Shown here piece by piece: positions 1 to 11,327 of a DNA stretch of 64,000 nt. Source of the DNA: Cryphonectria parasitica EP155 (Eukaryota; Ascomycota; Sordariomycetes; Diaporthales; Cryphonectriaceae); assembly GCF_011745365.1 (NCBI RefSeq), contig NW_024468919.1, forward strand, positions 682,001-746,000, written 5' to 3'. A program made the translations under genes and the position numbers. Below the pieces are notes generated by a model that was not told the DNA's origin, ran no database searches, and was given only the letters and a program-made list of their open reading frames with translations. Within the stretch, counting starts at the first letter, position 1, and each line of letters starts with the position of its first letter.

Positions 1-636
1 TGTCTGAAGTGAAAGGTGGCCAAGACAACCATGATTTCAGGAGGCAAGACTAGCCCAGCCCAAGCGTAACATGTACGGCTATCTCTGTTTCGACCCAAGA
101 CATCGAGGTGAGATGGCAGGGAACACAGCCCACCAACCTGGCGTCTGGGCCATAGGTTGAAACATACGTGCATCGAGTGGAGGAGGACTCTGTCCGCGTT
201 CACATTTGACAAGGCGAATGAGGATCGCCGGCGAGGTACTTCATGACTTCTCCAATGGCGACATCAGACATTTCTAGGGTGACAGAGAAAACGGATGATG
301 ACCGGCTGATTTTTACTTGGCTTGTTCCATTAGCTGCCTGTCTTAGTATTCGAGTCGCTGCTGCTGCACGACAGCGGAGTAGATGTCAAAGTAAATTGAT
401 CAGGATAAATGGAGCATTCTGGCCATGTCTTGGGGTCTCTCGGATAGCCGGAATCCTGTCTTGTGCGGACATGGATAGAGTACACAACAACGTCATGTCT
501 CGACCTGCTTTTGCATGTCCACAAGTAAGGCAGCAGTTCTCAGAAAGAGAATGAGGACGATCTGGATGTCGCTACCGACTAGCCAAAGATCGACATGTCG
601 ACCTTTCCAGTAGCATAAACCTTGGAGCAATGGGAC
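1..636. other. Intergenic or unresolved left edge
   Basis: No supported gene was found here. Short open frames exist on both strands (for example 243-554) but show no domain, no conserved motif and no splice-compatible extension. The stretch is downstream of the UstYa-family gene that ends at 637. It may contain that gene's 3' UTR or the edge of another gene that begins outside the window. Confidence 0.5.
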
Positions 637-1724
637 TCAATCATCGAGTGGCAGGATATTTCGTGCTCCGTCCTTGAGTTGCCCTGCGGAGGTCAGTACG
701 TGTTGTACGGCAGGATGCTGTGAAATACTTACCTTCGAGATAATCCTTTACTTGGTCATACTTTTTGCAGACTGAGAGGCCGTTAGAATTTGTATCATAA
801 AATGAACTGCGAGGACGCTCAATCTTACCGTGCAGGCCGTTGAAGGCATTCTCGAGGTTGACCTGCCCAGGCTGTCCATTCTCTCCGCGCGGCTCGATAG
901 CCAAATCTCCTGCACACATTGCAGCTTGGCGCATGTAATCAACACAGTGAAGAAAATGTGCCTCGTAGTCATTTGGTTCGGGTAAATTTGGCGAACCCGT
1001 CAAGACTGCGGAGAAAATTTTACCCATAATGTACTGGGGAGAGGTGAGCTACTATCTCCAGTAATATTACACATGGCATTTGACTGCCAGAAAACATGAT
1101 GAGGCTTACCACACAGTGCAACTGGTGCGTGACAGATGTTGAGTTATACACCGACGCATCTGGACCGACGAATCCTGCTCCAGCTGTTTCGTCTTAGCTT
1201 TTGTGAATCCCGCGCCCCCATCCCCCCCAGTGCGTCGTGTGCCAGACGGGGTAATCAAAGGACGCCAACTGACCTGGGTAGAGCGTCTCCCACTTTGCCT
1301 GAACCCTCGGTTCGAGAAACTCGGACGCGTCCAGAGGCGTGAATTCGGGATCGGCATTCCACTTGATAACCTCAGTCGCGACTGCGTCATGTTAATACTT
1401 CTCGCTCCTCATGAATGGTGTTGCTGCGGCTCGTCACGAACAGGTCGGGCCTTTCTGGGCATAGTCTCCTCCGAGTTGAACGCAGTTGTTTCTGTGACGA
1501 CTCGCGGTGGCATCCCATATGATGAGTTGTAAAAGGATAATCACACCGAGCATAAAGGTGGTGATGATCCACCAGTAGTCTCGTAAGATCGAGAGAGGTC
1601 CGTCGCGGGATCTGGGTCCTCGCAGAGCCGGCCAGTCCTTTCCTGAGCTGTCGACATCAGAGCTGGCCAGCAACTCCTCTTGATCCTCTCTTGGCGAGTC
1701 GGCATAAACCTGGTTGGCAAACAT
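637..1724 (-). CDS. UstYa-family (DUF3328) oxidase
   Basis: Six exons: 1724-1442, 1381-1274, 1183-1110, 1033-829, 771-733 and 683-637, giving 251 aa. The frame is kept across all five introns, which have GT..AG ends. The N-terminus is a soluble tail followed by one membrane segment (about residues 50-70, core IITTFMLGVIILLQLIIW). The C-terminal half has the two family histidine-cysteine motifs, HQLHC (end of exon 3) and HFLHC (exon 4), followed by the family-like MRQAAMCAGD and a terminal HVCKKYD segment. UstYa-type proteins are membrane-anchored, probably copper-dependent oxidases that catalyse cyclisation, hydroxylation, desaturation or halogenation in fungal natural-product pathways, best known from RiPPs such as ustiloxin. 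Here it sits beside an FAD monooxygenase and PKS genes, so tailoring is the likely role. The start at 1724 is preferred for its purine at -3 (AAG ATG); an in-frame ATG at 1763 would add 13 residues. Confidence 0.88.
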
Positions 1725-3395
1725 CTTGTTGTTGTAAGAATAATAATCGACACACACGAACATACCAAAACAGAGGCGTAGAATCAGGTTGGGAAGTTCA
1801 GGAAGGAGATGGGAAAGTCTATGAGCTGGTGTTCAGTTCTGAAACCACACTGAAACCAACAACTTTCAGAGCCCGACCGATGTTGAAAGGAGTCTGAAAT
1901 CGCCCTTATTCTCTTGACACTGTCTTTTTTTTTTACCCCCAGAATCCCAATTTCATCATATTTGACCTGAATGTCTGTCTGTTAACAAAATCCAAGATAC
2001 TCCGAGCGCATTGTCGATATCAGCATCTCAAAATGGTCAACTACTCAAGTGCTTTAGTAAGTAGTGTTCAGTACGCGCCATGTCCTAGAAGAGGGATCTC
2101 GGCAGATCACTCGGCCATGATGAAACTACCTACTTAACCAACTACAAACCGTAATTACATAGCACATACAGTAAGATTCATATTCTTATCTTTCTTGAAT
2201 ATATAGATTTCTTTTTCTTGTCCCATTATCCTTTCCGTTTCTTCTAGAGAACCCAAGTGGAATCAGACATGTAACTCTGCGGAGCGGTCAGAAAACCAAA
2301 ATCCCTCCCAATCCTGGTTGTAGCTCCACCCATGTCAGAACCCTAACTTTCGTCCAAAGCCTTAGCCCTGCCAGGCGATGCTGCTCGAGATTTTGCTTTA
2401 GGAGTTCGAGCACGCCAACCGAATACTCACCATTACTCACGATAAACCCTCACTATACCCTTGCATATGTGAGAGCTTCCGTAAGGAGTGATTTTCATCG
2501 CCAGTGTTGATTATCCAAAAGACTTTTGCATGGCCTGTTTGGTAGCGGAGCTTTCAAAAATAGTGGTCATGGCGGGCCATGATTCCCCCCACATTTTCCC
2601 CCCCTCCAAAAATTGCACTTGACTTTGGGTCGTGAAGAGCCAAGACTATTGAAAGCCCTGCCGGAACAACCACCGAGAATCCGTCTATCGGACTATATAT
2701 ATAAATACGCATAGTAAGATGGAAAGTCATCCAACCCCACAGCAAGATCCGCCTAAACAATTGATAATCAGAAGGGTGGGAAACGATTCACATGCAACTC
2801 CTTCCGTCGGGCTCCTCGATCTTTCCGTCCGTGTGTGGATCAGACAAGCTACGGTGCCTGTGCTGCATATTGTATGCCTTCGTTTAGACTTTGGCCGGGA
2901 CGTACTGTTGTTGTACTCCACCGCCGCCCCTGAACATTGGAACACGCCCAGGCTTGGGATTGGCCCAGAAAGTATATGCCAGCTCTTTGTGCCTGTGCGG
3001 ATCGGGTCGCAGCAAAATTCCGGAACCTTAACAACGAGCAGATGTTGTGATCACACCTAGGATGTTCCCGCTGTATATTGCAGATTATGCTTTTCGCCTG
3101 TGGGTACTTGATTCCACAATTGGATCAAGGAGAGTGGAAAGTTGATTGGGTCATGACAGCGTCGCGGCACGGTCTAAGTGCCAAGAGTAAATGGCATTCC
3201 CTTGTACGTTGGTCTGTTCCTATGATCAAAGGTATAAATAATCCTGTTGAGTCTTGAAAGTTGTACGAGTTGGACTCGGTACAGTTCATCTTCAATATCA
3301 AGTAGAGCCAAGCCAAAACGAACACTAACGTTCAGTCTTCCCATCCGCACCCCCTTCTGAATCCGAAGAGAGAAAAAGAAATCAAAGATCCAAAA
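1725..3395. other. Divergent intergenic region between UstYa gene and FAD monooxygenase
   Basis: About 1.7 kb with no convincing gene. Both neighbours are transcribed away from it, so it should hold both promoters. A run of TATATATAAATA lies near 2694-2706, and a TATA-like box sits closer to the monooxygenase start. Open frames such as 2719-3060 (+) have no recognisable domain and were not called. Confidence 0.6.
3233..3240 (+). promoter_or_regulatory. Putative TATA box of the FAD monooxygenase gene
   Basis: TATAAATA stands about 155 bp upstream of the ATG at 3396, a plausible distance for a fungal promoter with a short 5' UTR. Assignment rests on position and sequence only. Confidence 0.45.
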
Positions 3396-5261
3396 ATGTC
3401 GTCTGCAGACTTTGTTCGAGCTGCACCGACGGGAATCTCCATCCTCATCGTAGGCGGCGGCATAGCCGGCCTCACCCTCGCCATCGAGGCCCTCCGCCAA
3501 GGGCACACCGTGCTGTCCGTGCTGGAGCGACACTCCCACTTCGACGAGATCGGAGATGTGTTGGCCATCACAGAGAGTGCGCAGCGCTGCTGGGTGAACT
3601 GGCCAGGCTTTCTGGATCGAGTCAGGACTCGTGCCTGGATCGGAGGGGCGTTGTCTTTCCACAAGTACGACGGCACGCTGCTCGCACAGTTGCGCGGCGA
3701 ACTGAGCCACGACGGCCTCCGAATGATGGGCATGTGGCGGGCTAAGCTCCATGAAGAGCTGTATGCATATGCCACCGAGGTTGGCGTTGGCGTGGAGTTC
3801 GACAGGAGGGCTGTGCGGTATTTCGAGGACGAGAAACATGCCTATGTCGAGACGCAGAACGGACAAGTCTACTCGGCGGATCTCATCGTGGCGGCTGATG
3901 GTATCGGCACCAAGTCCCTGAGCGTTCTGGTGAGTTGTTACCTTGCCTTGAGGAACCAAAAAAAGAAGTAGAAAGGAATCACTGTATGCAGTCGTATCTG
4001 CGTTCATGTGCTGACCTTGTTGCCAGCCTACCAAGCCAGAGACACCAGAGCCGAGTGGTTATGCCATCTATCGGGCAGGATTCCCTCTAGGTATCTCACA
4101 ACAGTTCCCCTTCTGATCGACTGCTGGAAGCTGATGAAATATATGGGATAGATGCCGCCATCCACGATCCTGACATCATGTCATTCTGGGGCAACATCGA
4201 GGATGGATCGCAGCTTTGGATTGCAGAGGATAAGCATGTTGTTACCACGAAGAACGTCGAGAGAAATTCGGTAAGTAATATCCACCAATATTTATTCTTA
4301 ATTGATCTGCAGAGGGGAAATATAATGATGACATTTGCAATACTGACAACTATGTGAATTAATTCTACTGTACTTAGATCTCATACATGATGACCCACAG
4401 GGAGACTGACGATACAGCTGAGGAGGCCTGGTCAGCGACATGCGACGCCAGCAATGCTCTCCCCTTCGTGCCTGTGGAGGAAGGGTGGCATCCTGCTGTT
4501 TCGGCCCTCGTGCGCTCCACACCCAACAATCGGTGCATCAATTGGAAGCTTGTATGGCGCAGCCCTCATCCGGACTGGACGTCCACCGGAGGACGTATCC
4601 AGCTGATTGGGGACGCGGCTCATCCTTTCGTACCGACGTCTGGAAGCGGTGCCGTGATGGCCATCGAGGATGCTTACTCCCTCTCGACCTGCCTGTCGCT
4701 GGCCGGCAAAGACAACATTCCTCTCGCTCTGAGGGCTCATACAAAGATGAGGTGCGCATCATCTCCCAGAAATTCTGTTAATTGGTCAACTCCTTGTTCT
4801 GACGTTTTTTGCTTTTTGTAATTTCTGCAGATTCGAGCGCGTATCTCAGGCCCAGCGACTTGGCGTCGAGAACCGCGAGTACTACCACCAGCCGGACTGG
4901 GAAGCCTTCGAAAAAGATCCCGCTGCCGTTGCAGGTTTGGTGTGAGTCTTGTTCTCTCCTCCCCCGCCCCCCCCCCCCCCATTTTTTTTAATTGTGTCTC
5001 AGCTTCACGCTGTGTATAACGACAACGCTGATGAATCACGGCTGTAGTCCGAAGTGGATTACCTCCCATGACGTCTACAAATACACCCAGGACAATTTTG
5101 ATAAGGCGACCGATGCGGTTCGTAATGGGACACCTTTCAAGAATACCAACGGACCACCAGGAGTCGAGTACCAAGACTGGACGGTCAAGGAAATCACCCA
5201 TGATGCTTTCGAGCTGCGGAAGCAGGGAAAGGTCCTGACCTCGATAGTCCGTAATTATTAA
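3396..5261 (+). CDS. FAD-dependent monooxygenase (salicylate hydroxylase-like)
   Basis: Six exons: 3396-3929, 4027-4090, 4152-4270, 4378-4751, 4831-4941 and 5048-5261, giving 471 aa. It has the three group A flavoprotein hydroxylase signatures: the dinucleotide-binding GGGIAG (residues 20-25), the DG motif in AADGIG (Asp168), and the GD motif in LIGDAAHPFVP (Asp318) that contacts the FAD ribityl chain. Enzymes of this family use NAD(P)H and O2 to hydroxylate or epoxidise, often aromatic polyketides, and some couple ring hydroxylation to decarboxylation. The protein starts close to the Rossmann motif and shows no signal peptide, so a cytosolic enzyme is expected. Its place between a UstYa-family gene and an acid reductase suggests a tailoring step on the PKS product; the substrate is unknown. 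The fifth intron has a long C run (about 4962-4980). The donor of exon 5 was chosen as GTGAGT at 4942 because it restores the frame into the conserved C-terminal exon. Confidence 0.9.
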
Positions 5262-7129
5262 CGCAAGGATTTTGTGTATGCAAGAGAGGGACCATGGCCT
5301 GTTATAGAAGTATGAAGGCGACGGACAGGATTTGATTAGAAGAGCATAGATAAATTATGAGTACACAGGAATAGATGGGACTTTGCTACCTACTTCGCGC
5401 TAATTTGACGATATTCGAGCCTGTGTTTGAGTGCTGAGGCAATCATTGATTGTCAGCAACAAAGGTATTCTACTACGAGTGTTGCAGTGTAAATCAGATC
5501 ATGCTTGCCGAGACGGAAGATCTAAAATCACCCAGTCAGGTCTCTGACGGATCTTTACCGCCAGCTCTTCTGCAAGCTGGAGGCGGTGGGCTTTGCAATT
5601 TTTATGAAACCCATAGCTCCACCGAGGTGGTGGTGTGGTTTGGGTCGCAACGGTCGTGGAAGTGCCATCATACTATGATATTTCGGGTTAAGCCTAAGAC
5701 GTGGTCTCGCGCTTTCGCGTTTTCGTCGTCTTGTTTTTGGAGGAGACGAGCAAGGCTTTCTTACCCACACGTGGAACTTGGGAGACCATTCACTGCTTAT
5801 TCCCATTGAATGTCCGTGGGCCCCGGTGTTTCTTCCAGCCAAGACACCAAAACCACGAGGCACATGGTGTGGCGTTGTGGGTCCAGCACGGCATTCAAGA
5901 AGTCCCCTGAACCATGTGACGCGCATGGTAAATACTACGGCACTTGAAAAATAACTGTGCTTGATGACAGCAGGACTATTAGTAGGACGTTCTACTATTC
6001 TGTCTATCCCTGGGTTTTGCCTCCTGAGAAAGATCTACCAGGGGCAAAGTATCCACCAGAAGTCCCGCACCACAGGCGAGGAGAGGCAATAATGAACAGT
6101 ACAGTACTATGTACAGATGCCGCACCTGGCAAGACCGATGAGAAACACAGTCTTGCACACGAAGAAGCAGCACGGCAGACAGCAGAGAAGCTGCAGACCG
6201 AGGCTACATATGTAGGAAGATCAGTAATACAATCGTCAATGGTTACATCGGCAACTCCCCTTTCCCCTTCCGAAAAAATAAAATAAAAAATAAAAAATAA
6301 AAAACGTTGCCGACGTGCATAATGACATCAGAGGAGGATCAACAAGCTTCTAGATTTTGTTCAAGGGGTCGAAAGCGTCAGTAATTCCGCCGTGGAGCCT
6401 CTTCCTCAGCTAACTGCCGACTTTGAACCTCCGAACGCGTTTTTTGTTCTTATTAAGTTGCAGACAGTGTCTTACTCGGCGCCGTCTGTCAAGGCGCGAA
6501 GTTGTGCATATCACCCACCAGACTACTGGCCTACCTAACAGCATATCTGACCTGCCCGGCTCCCGGATGGCCATACAACGCCGAGCCGAGGCGCGAAAGA
6601 CCCTCCCCCCCCTTTTATTTTGACTTGTATTTACATAGGTTAAGAACTCTCCGGCTGCGTCAACGGCATGTACCTCAGAGGTGGAGGCAAGAAAGGGGCC
6701 ACATACTCGTGTGGAATGTACAGTGTTACGCATACAGAATTTCTAATCGGAGAAGTGGACTTCCGAGGCGGAACGTGTCCTGGCGTACATAGAAATCATC
6801 GCATAATCCACCATAGTGGGATCGTCGTCGTCATGATTAGAATGCCATACCCAGAAAAATCGGACTATCACTGGAGAAGGTCACTCGACATGCTCGCGGT
6901 TCCGATATGGACAAGAATGCAGAATTTCAACAGATATAATAAGGGGGTCGCCCCAGTAGTCAACATGATTGTCGAAATCTTGATCAAACCTCGAAACAAG
7001 ACAAGAACCACCAGTAGAACTTCCTGAAGAATTACTGCCCACAAAGATTCCGATTCAGCCGAACATCAAGAGAGATACCAATACTTCCAACCTCGAGCAC
7101 AAGAAACATCAGACCAAGAGAGAGAAAAC
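5262..7129. other. Intergenic region upstream of the A-T-R reductase
   Basis: About 1.9 kb between two genes on the same strand. It should contain the 3' end of the monooxygenase transcript and the promoter of the reductase. An A-rich stretch of repeated AAAAAT units lies at about 6275-6305. Short frames in both directions have no domains and were not called. Confidence 0.55.
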
Positions 7130-7488
7130 ATGGGATCCGTTGGCAACTGGGACGATACCCCTTATGGCAGACGCCTGCTGCCGACCCTCGTCGATCAGAT
7201 CGCGACGCAAGACCCTACCCGAGAATGCCTCTCGATCCCTCGGTCTTCTGAGCCCTCAGATGGCTGGAAGGTGGTCGACTGGAAGTCAATGGCCAACGCA
7301 GTCAACCGCTGCGCCCACAGGATCGTCGAACTCTTCGGCAAGCCCGAGGAGAATACCTTCCCGACCATTGCCTACATTGGTCCCAACGATGTGCGCTACA
7401 TCGTTACGATGATTGCCTCTGTGAAGGCCGGATACAAGGTGAGGACAAGCATCCTATCTACTAGAATAAAACAAGAAAGAAAGAGAAA

Positions 7489-7519
<31 letters not shown>

Positions 7520-10481
7520 TTTTTCTCCCTCTCTTCACATAAAGAGACTGACCCACTACTGCTAGGCACTCTTCATCTCCCCCCGAAACACCAAGGAAGG
7601 CCAGCTCAACCTTTTCAAGAACACCGACTGCAACATGATTGCCTTCGCCAGCGCCTCCAGGGAACTCGTGGAGCCCTTGCTCCAAGAGCGGGACATGCAG
7701 GCTGTCGAGGTCAGCCCTCTTGAGGCCTGGTTCCCTGAGGAGGAGGTACCTCACTTCCCCTACACCAAGAGGTTCAGCCAGGCCGAGTGGGACCCGCTGG
7801 TCGTCCTCCACACCAGCGGCAGCACCGGTCTGCCTAAGCCCATCATCGTGAGGCAAGGAATGCAGGCATTCAGCGATACATTGCCGACTCTTCCCGTGTG
7901 GAAGGGCCAAAAGCCCGAGGTCCTCGTCTGGGCCCAAGAGACCAAGAGGTTGTTCATGCCCATGCCTCTGTTTCACATGGCCGGCGTTCTCTCTGTGGTG
8001 ATTATGGTTTTCTACAACAAGAAGCCTATCGCTCTGGGCATTAGTGATCGCCCTACAAGCACCGACCTCGTGATGGAGTGTCTGGCGAATGCGAACGTCA
8101 ACTCAGCCATGCTAGCGCCTGCGACACTCGAGGACCTGAGCCAGACGCAGGAGGGTATTAGGGCGGTCACCAAGCTGGACTCGGTGGTCTTTGGAGGAGG
8201 TAACCTTGCACGAGAATCCGGGAACCGCCTCGTCAAGAACGGTGTCATGCTGCGGAACGTGATCGGAGCCACCGAATTCGCACCCTTCCCGACCTACACC
8301 AAGTCTGACCCGGCCCTGTGGCAGTATTTTCACTACAACCAGGAAGTCATGGGCTGCGAGTTCCGCAGGTATGGGGAGGGTGGGGAGGATGACGATGTGC
8401 GCGAGCTCGTGATTGTGAGAAAGAAGGAGAACAGGTACCACCCGGGCCAGCAGGCCATCTTCTACACGTTTCCAGACCTGAACGAGTGGAGCACCAAGGA
8501 TCTATACCGGCCTCACCCGACGCTGGCTGATCACTGGATCTACCACGGACGCGCAGACAACATCATCGTGTTCAGCAATGGCGAGAAGCTCAACCCTGTG
8601 ACCATCGAGGAGATCGTCAGCGACCACCCGCGCGTCAAGGGTGCTACGGTCATCGGCGCCCAGCAATTCCAGGCCGGTCTCCTCATCGAGCCTCAGGTCC
8701 ATCCTCAATCCGAGGAGGAGAAACAGGAGTTCCTGGACGACGTGTGGCCTCTGGTGGAGCAGGCCAACAAGGAGACGGTCCAGCACGGCCGCATAGCCCG
8801 CGACCTGATCATGCTCTCCAGCCCCGACAAGCCCTTTCCTCGCGCTGGCAAGGGAACCATCCAGCGGGCAGCGACGGTAAAGCTGTACGAGGACGAGATC
8901 AAGAAGCTGTACGCAGACAAAGATCAGCACGGCTCCAATCAGAGTGGAGGACCCGAGCTGGACGTCACATCAGAGGACGCCCTGGCCTTGTCGATTGTCG
9001 AGACACTCCGAAAGTCCCTTCATGCCAACAAGCTGGAGGCGGATGTCGACTTCTTCGCCGCAGGAATCGACTCGCTGGGTGTCATGAGCGCCGCCAAACT
9101 CCTCCGCGCCGGCCTCAAGAATGCTGGTCACGAAACGGACGCAAAGACCCTGGCACCCAAAGCCATCTACACGAACTCAACCCCTCGTCGACTTGCAGCA
9201 TACATCTTCAAGACTATGATTCACAGTCACCACCAGAACGGCACCCAGAGCGAGGACGAGCAACAGCAGGAGGCGATGCGGGCCATGCACCACAAGTACA
9301 CCCAGAACTTGACCATCGCCAAGCCAGGGCGCCCAGACCCACGCAACGAGGACCAGGTGGTCGTCCTGACCGGCTCGACAGGCATGCTGGGCTCGTACCT
9401 CCTCGACCTGCTGGGCCGCAACCCACGCGTGGCCAAGATCATCTGCCTCAACCGTGCGGCGGACGGCGGGCGCGCACAGCAGGTCAAGGCCCTCGCAGAG
9501 CGTGGACTGGACGTCGGCATCCTAGACACCAAGGCCGAGTTCCTGCACGCCGACCTGTCCAAGCCAGACCTGGGCCTGGGCGAGGAGACGTACGCGCGGC
9601 TGCAGACCGAGGCGGACCGTGTCATCCACAACGCCTGGCCCGTCAACTTCAACATCCCCATCGAGTCCTTTGAGCCGTTCCTCGCTGGTGTGCGGTACAT
9701 TGGCGACCTCGCCGCCACGGCTGCCCGGCGCGTCGCTGTCACCTTCATCTCGTCCATCGCGGTGGCCGAGCGCTGGGATCCGGCGCGCCACGGCGCAGAC
9801 AAGGTTCCCGAGCGGCGCCTGGAGGACATGAGCCTGCCCACAGGCGGTTACGGCCGCAGCAAGATGGTGGGCAGTCTCATACTCGAGGACGCGGCGGGCA
9901 AAGAGGCGGGCGACTTTCCATTTGCCATTGTGCGTGTCGGACAGGTTGCTGGGCCCGAGGCGCAGGAGGGCATGTGGAACCGCCAGGAGTGGCTGCCCAG
10001 TATCGTGGCCAGCAGCCTGTACCTGAGGGCGCTGCCGGGCCACCTGGGCCATATGGACAGGGTCGACTGGACGCCCGCCGAGGCCATTGCCAAGCTGGTG
10101 CTCGAGGCTGCCGGCGTGTCGCGGGTGGTGGCGAGGGCCGATGATATCAACGGGTACTACCACGGCGTCAACCCGCACGAGACACAGTGGGCAGATCTGG
10201 CCGTGGCTGTGCAGGAGTTCTACGGCCAGGAGCGGATCGCAGAACTGGTTTCGTTCAACGAGTGGATCGACCGCCTGGAGAAGACGCAGGCGGATGGCGA
10301 GGCCAGCGTGGCTCGGAACCCTGGCGTGAAGCTCATCGACTCGTACAGGGGAATGGCCTCGGCCTCTACTCCTATGGTCTACGACATGAAGGAGACTGTG
10401 GAGAGATGCCCTAGCGCGAGGAAGACTGTGGCTGTCACGGCTGACATGATGAAGCATTGGTGCAGCCAGTGGCGTTTCTAG
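7130..10481 (+). CDS. NRPS-like carboxylic acid reductase (A-T-R)
   Basis: Two exons, 7130-7438 and 7566-10481, giving 1074 aa. Domain order is adenylation (about 30-530), thiolation (about 565-650) and thioester reductase (about 700-950); there is no condensation domain. Visible motifs are the AMP-binding core HTSGSTGLPKP (from Thr186), the phosphopantetheine site GIDSLG (Ser606), the NADPH-binding TGSTGMLG (Gly706) and the short-chain reductase pair Tyr865/Lys869 in YGRSK. Such enzymes activate a carboxylic acid with ATP, tether it to the carrier and release it as an aldehyde with NADPH. Fungal relatives in polyketide clusters reduce aryl or alkylresorcylic acids (for example the ascochlorin/ascofuranone reductase, from knowledge of the family). 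The N-terminus, with PYGRRLLP, matches the usual start of this family. It is the obvious candidate to reduce an acid released by the NR-PKS at 30325. The intron is CT-rich (TC repeats near 7490-7530). Confidence 0.93.
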
Positions 10482-11327
10482 ATGGAAACAGTGAGGATGA
10501 CTTCAGGAGAGAAGAGAACCAGAAGAAGCATAGACCAGACATAGTATATAGCGATAGTTTCAAAGCATGATTCGATTAGAGAATGAGTACATGACTTGTC
10601 TTGAAACGGAAGAGAAGACTAAGTAGTCAAGTGCCCTCTTGTCAGAGCGCTGCACAGGATGCAAACCCTTGGACGTCAAACTCAGCTGAGAAGATGAGAT
10701 TTCCAATGGCGCTAAAAGGACGCTTCTCTAATTCGAGAATTACACTCAGTCAAATGCTCTGGGCACACGAATACAGTTGCACTATCTTAGGTAGACCACT
10801 GTAAATGCCAATAGTGCTTTAGCCAGGGTCTCTTTTATTGGCTAGAAGGGTAGAGGTGGGCTGACCAAAAGCCCTTCTAACCGGGGAGTTTGTCTTCATT
10901 CCTGTGTGTTGCACATAGATTCTTCTTAATGTGCACATCGACTACCTTCAGCTGCGATATGTGAATTTTGGCATGTATGATTGTTTATTTCACGATACAA
11001 ACACTCAAATCTATAAAGCTTTTGCAAGAGGTCATTCAATGTTCACATACAACGAAACATAAGCTTATACCACGCCGCTGGACAAAACACTGCAGCGCTG
11101 AGATTCCGAGATTCCGAGATTCCAACATTGCGACGCTACTTCAGTGTTGGCAGTGATCGATTTATTAATAGTAACCCCAGCAGCACCTGCAGCTTCAGCC
11201 CGCCTCGGTGGAACTTTGAACCACAACAAACAATCAACGCTCAATCTTGAAGCAGGGAGACTGACCAGAACAACAACAACATCACATCTTCTGGGCTGAC
11301 ATCCGGTCGATACACGTAATTCCCAGC
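10482..11327. other. Intergenic region between A-T-R reductase and RdRP
   Basis: About 850 bp between two genes on the + strand, expected to hold the terminator of the first and the promoter of the second. A short tandem repeat of GAGATTCC-like units occurs near 11100-11124. No gene was recognised. Confidence 0.55.

Noticed and set aside
243..554. 103-codon frame (+) at the left edge
   Set aside because: No domain, overlaps an equally long frame on the other strand, no supporting context.
2719..3060. 113-codon frame (+) after a TATATATAAATA stretch
   Set aside because: Promoter-like sequence is very close to the ATG and the protein shows no recognisable feature; also considered and rejected as a RiPP precursor because it has no repeat units or Kex2 sites.
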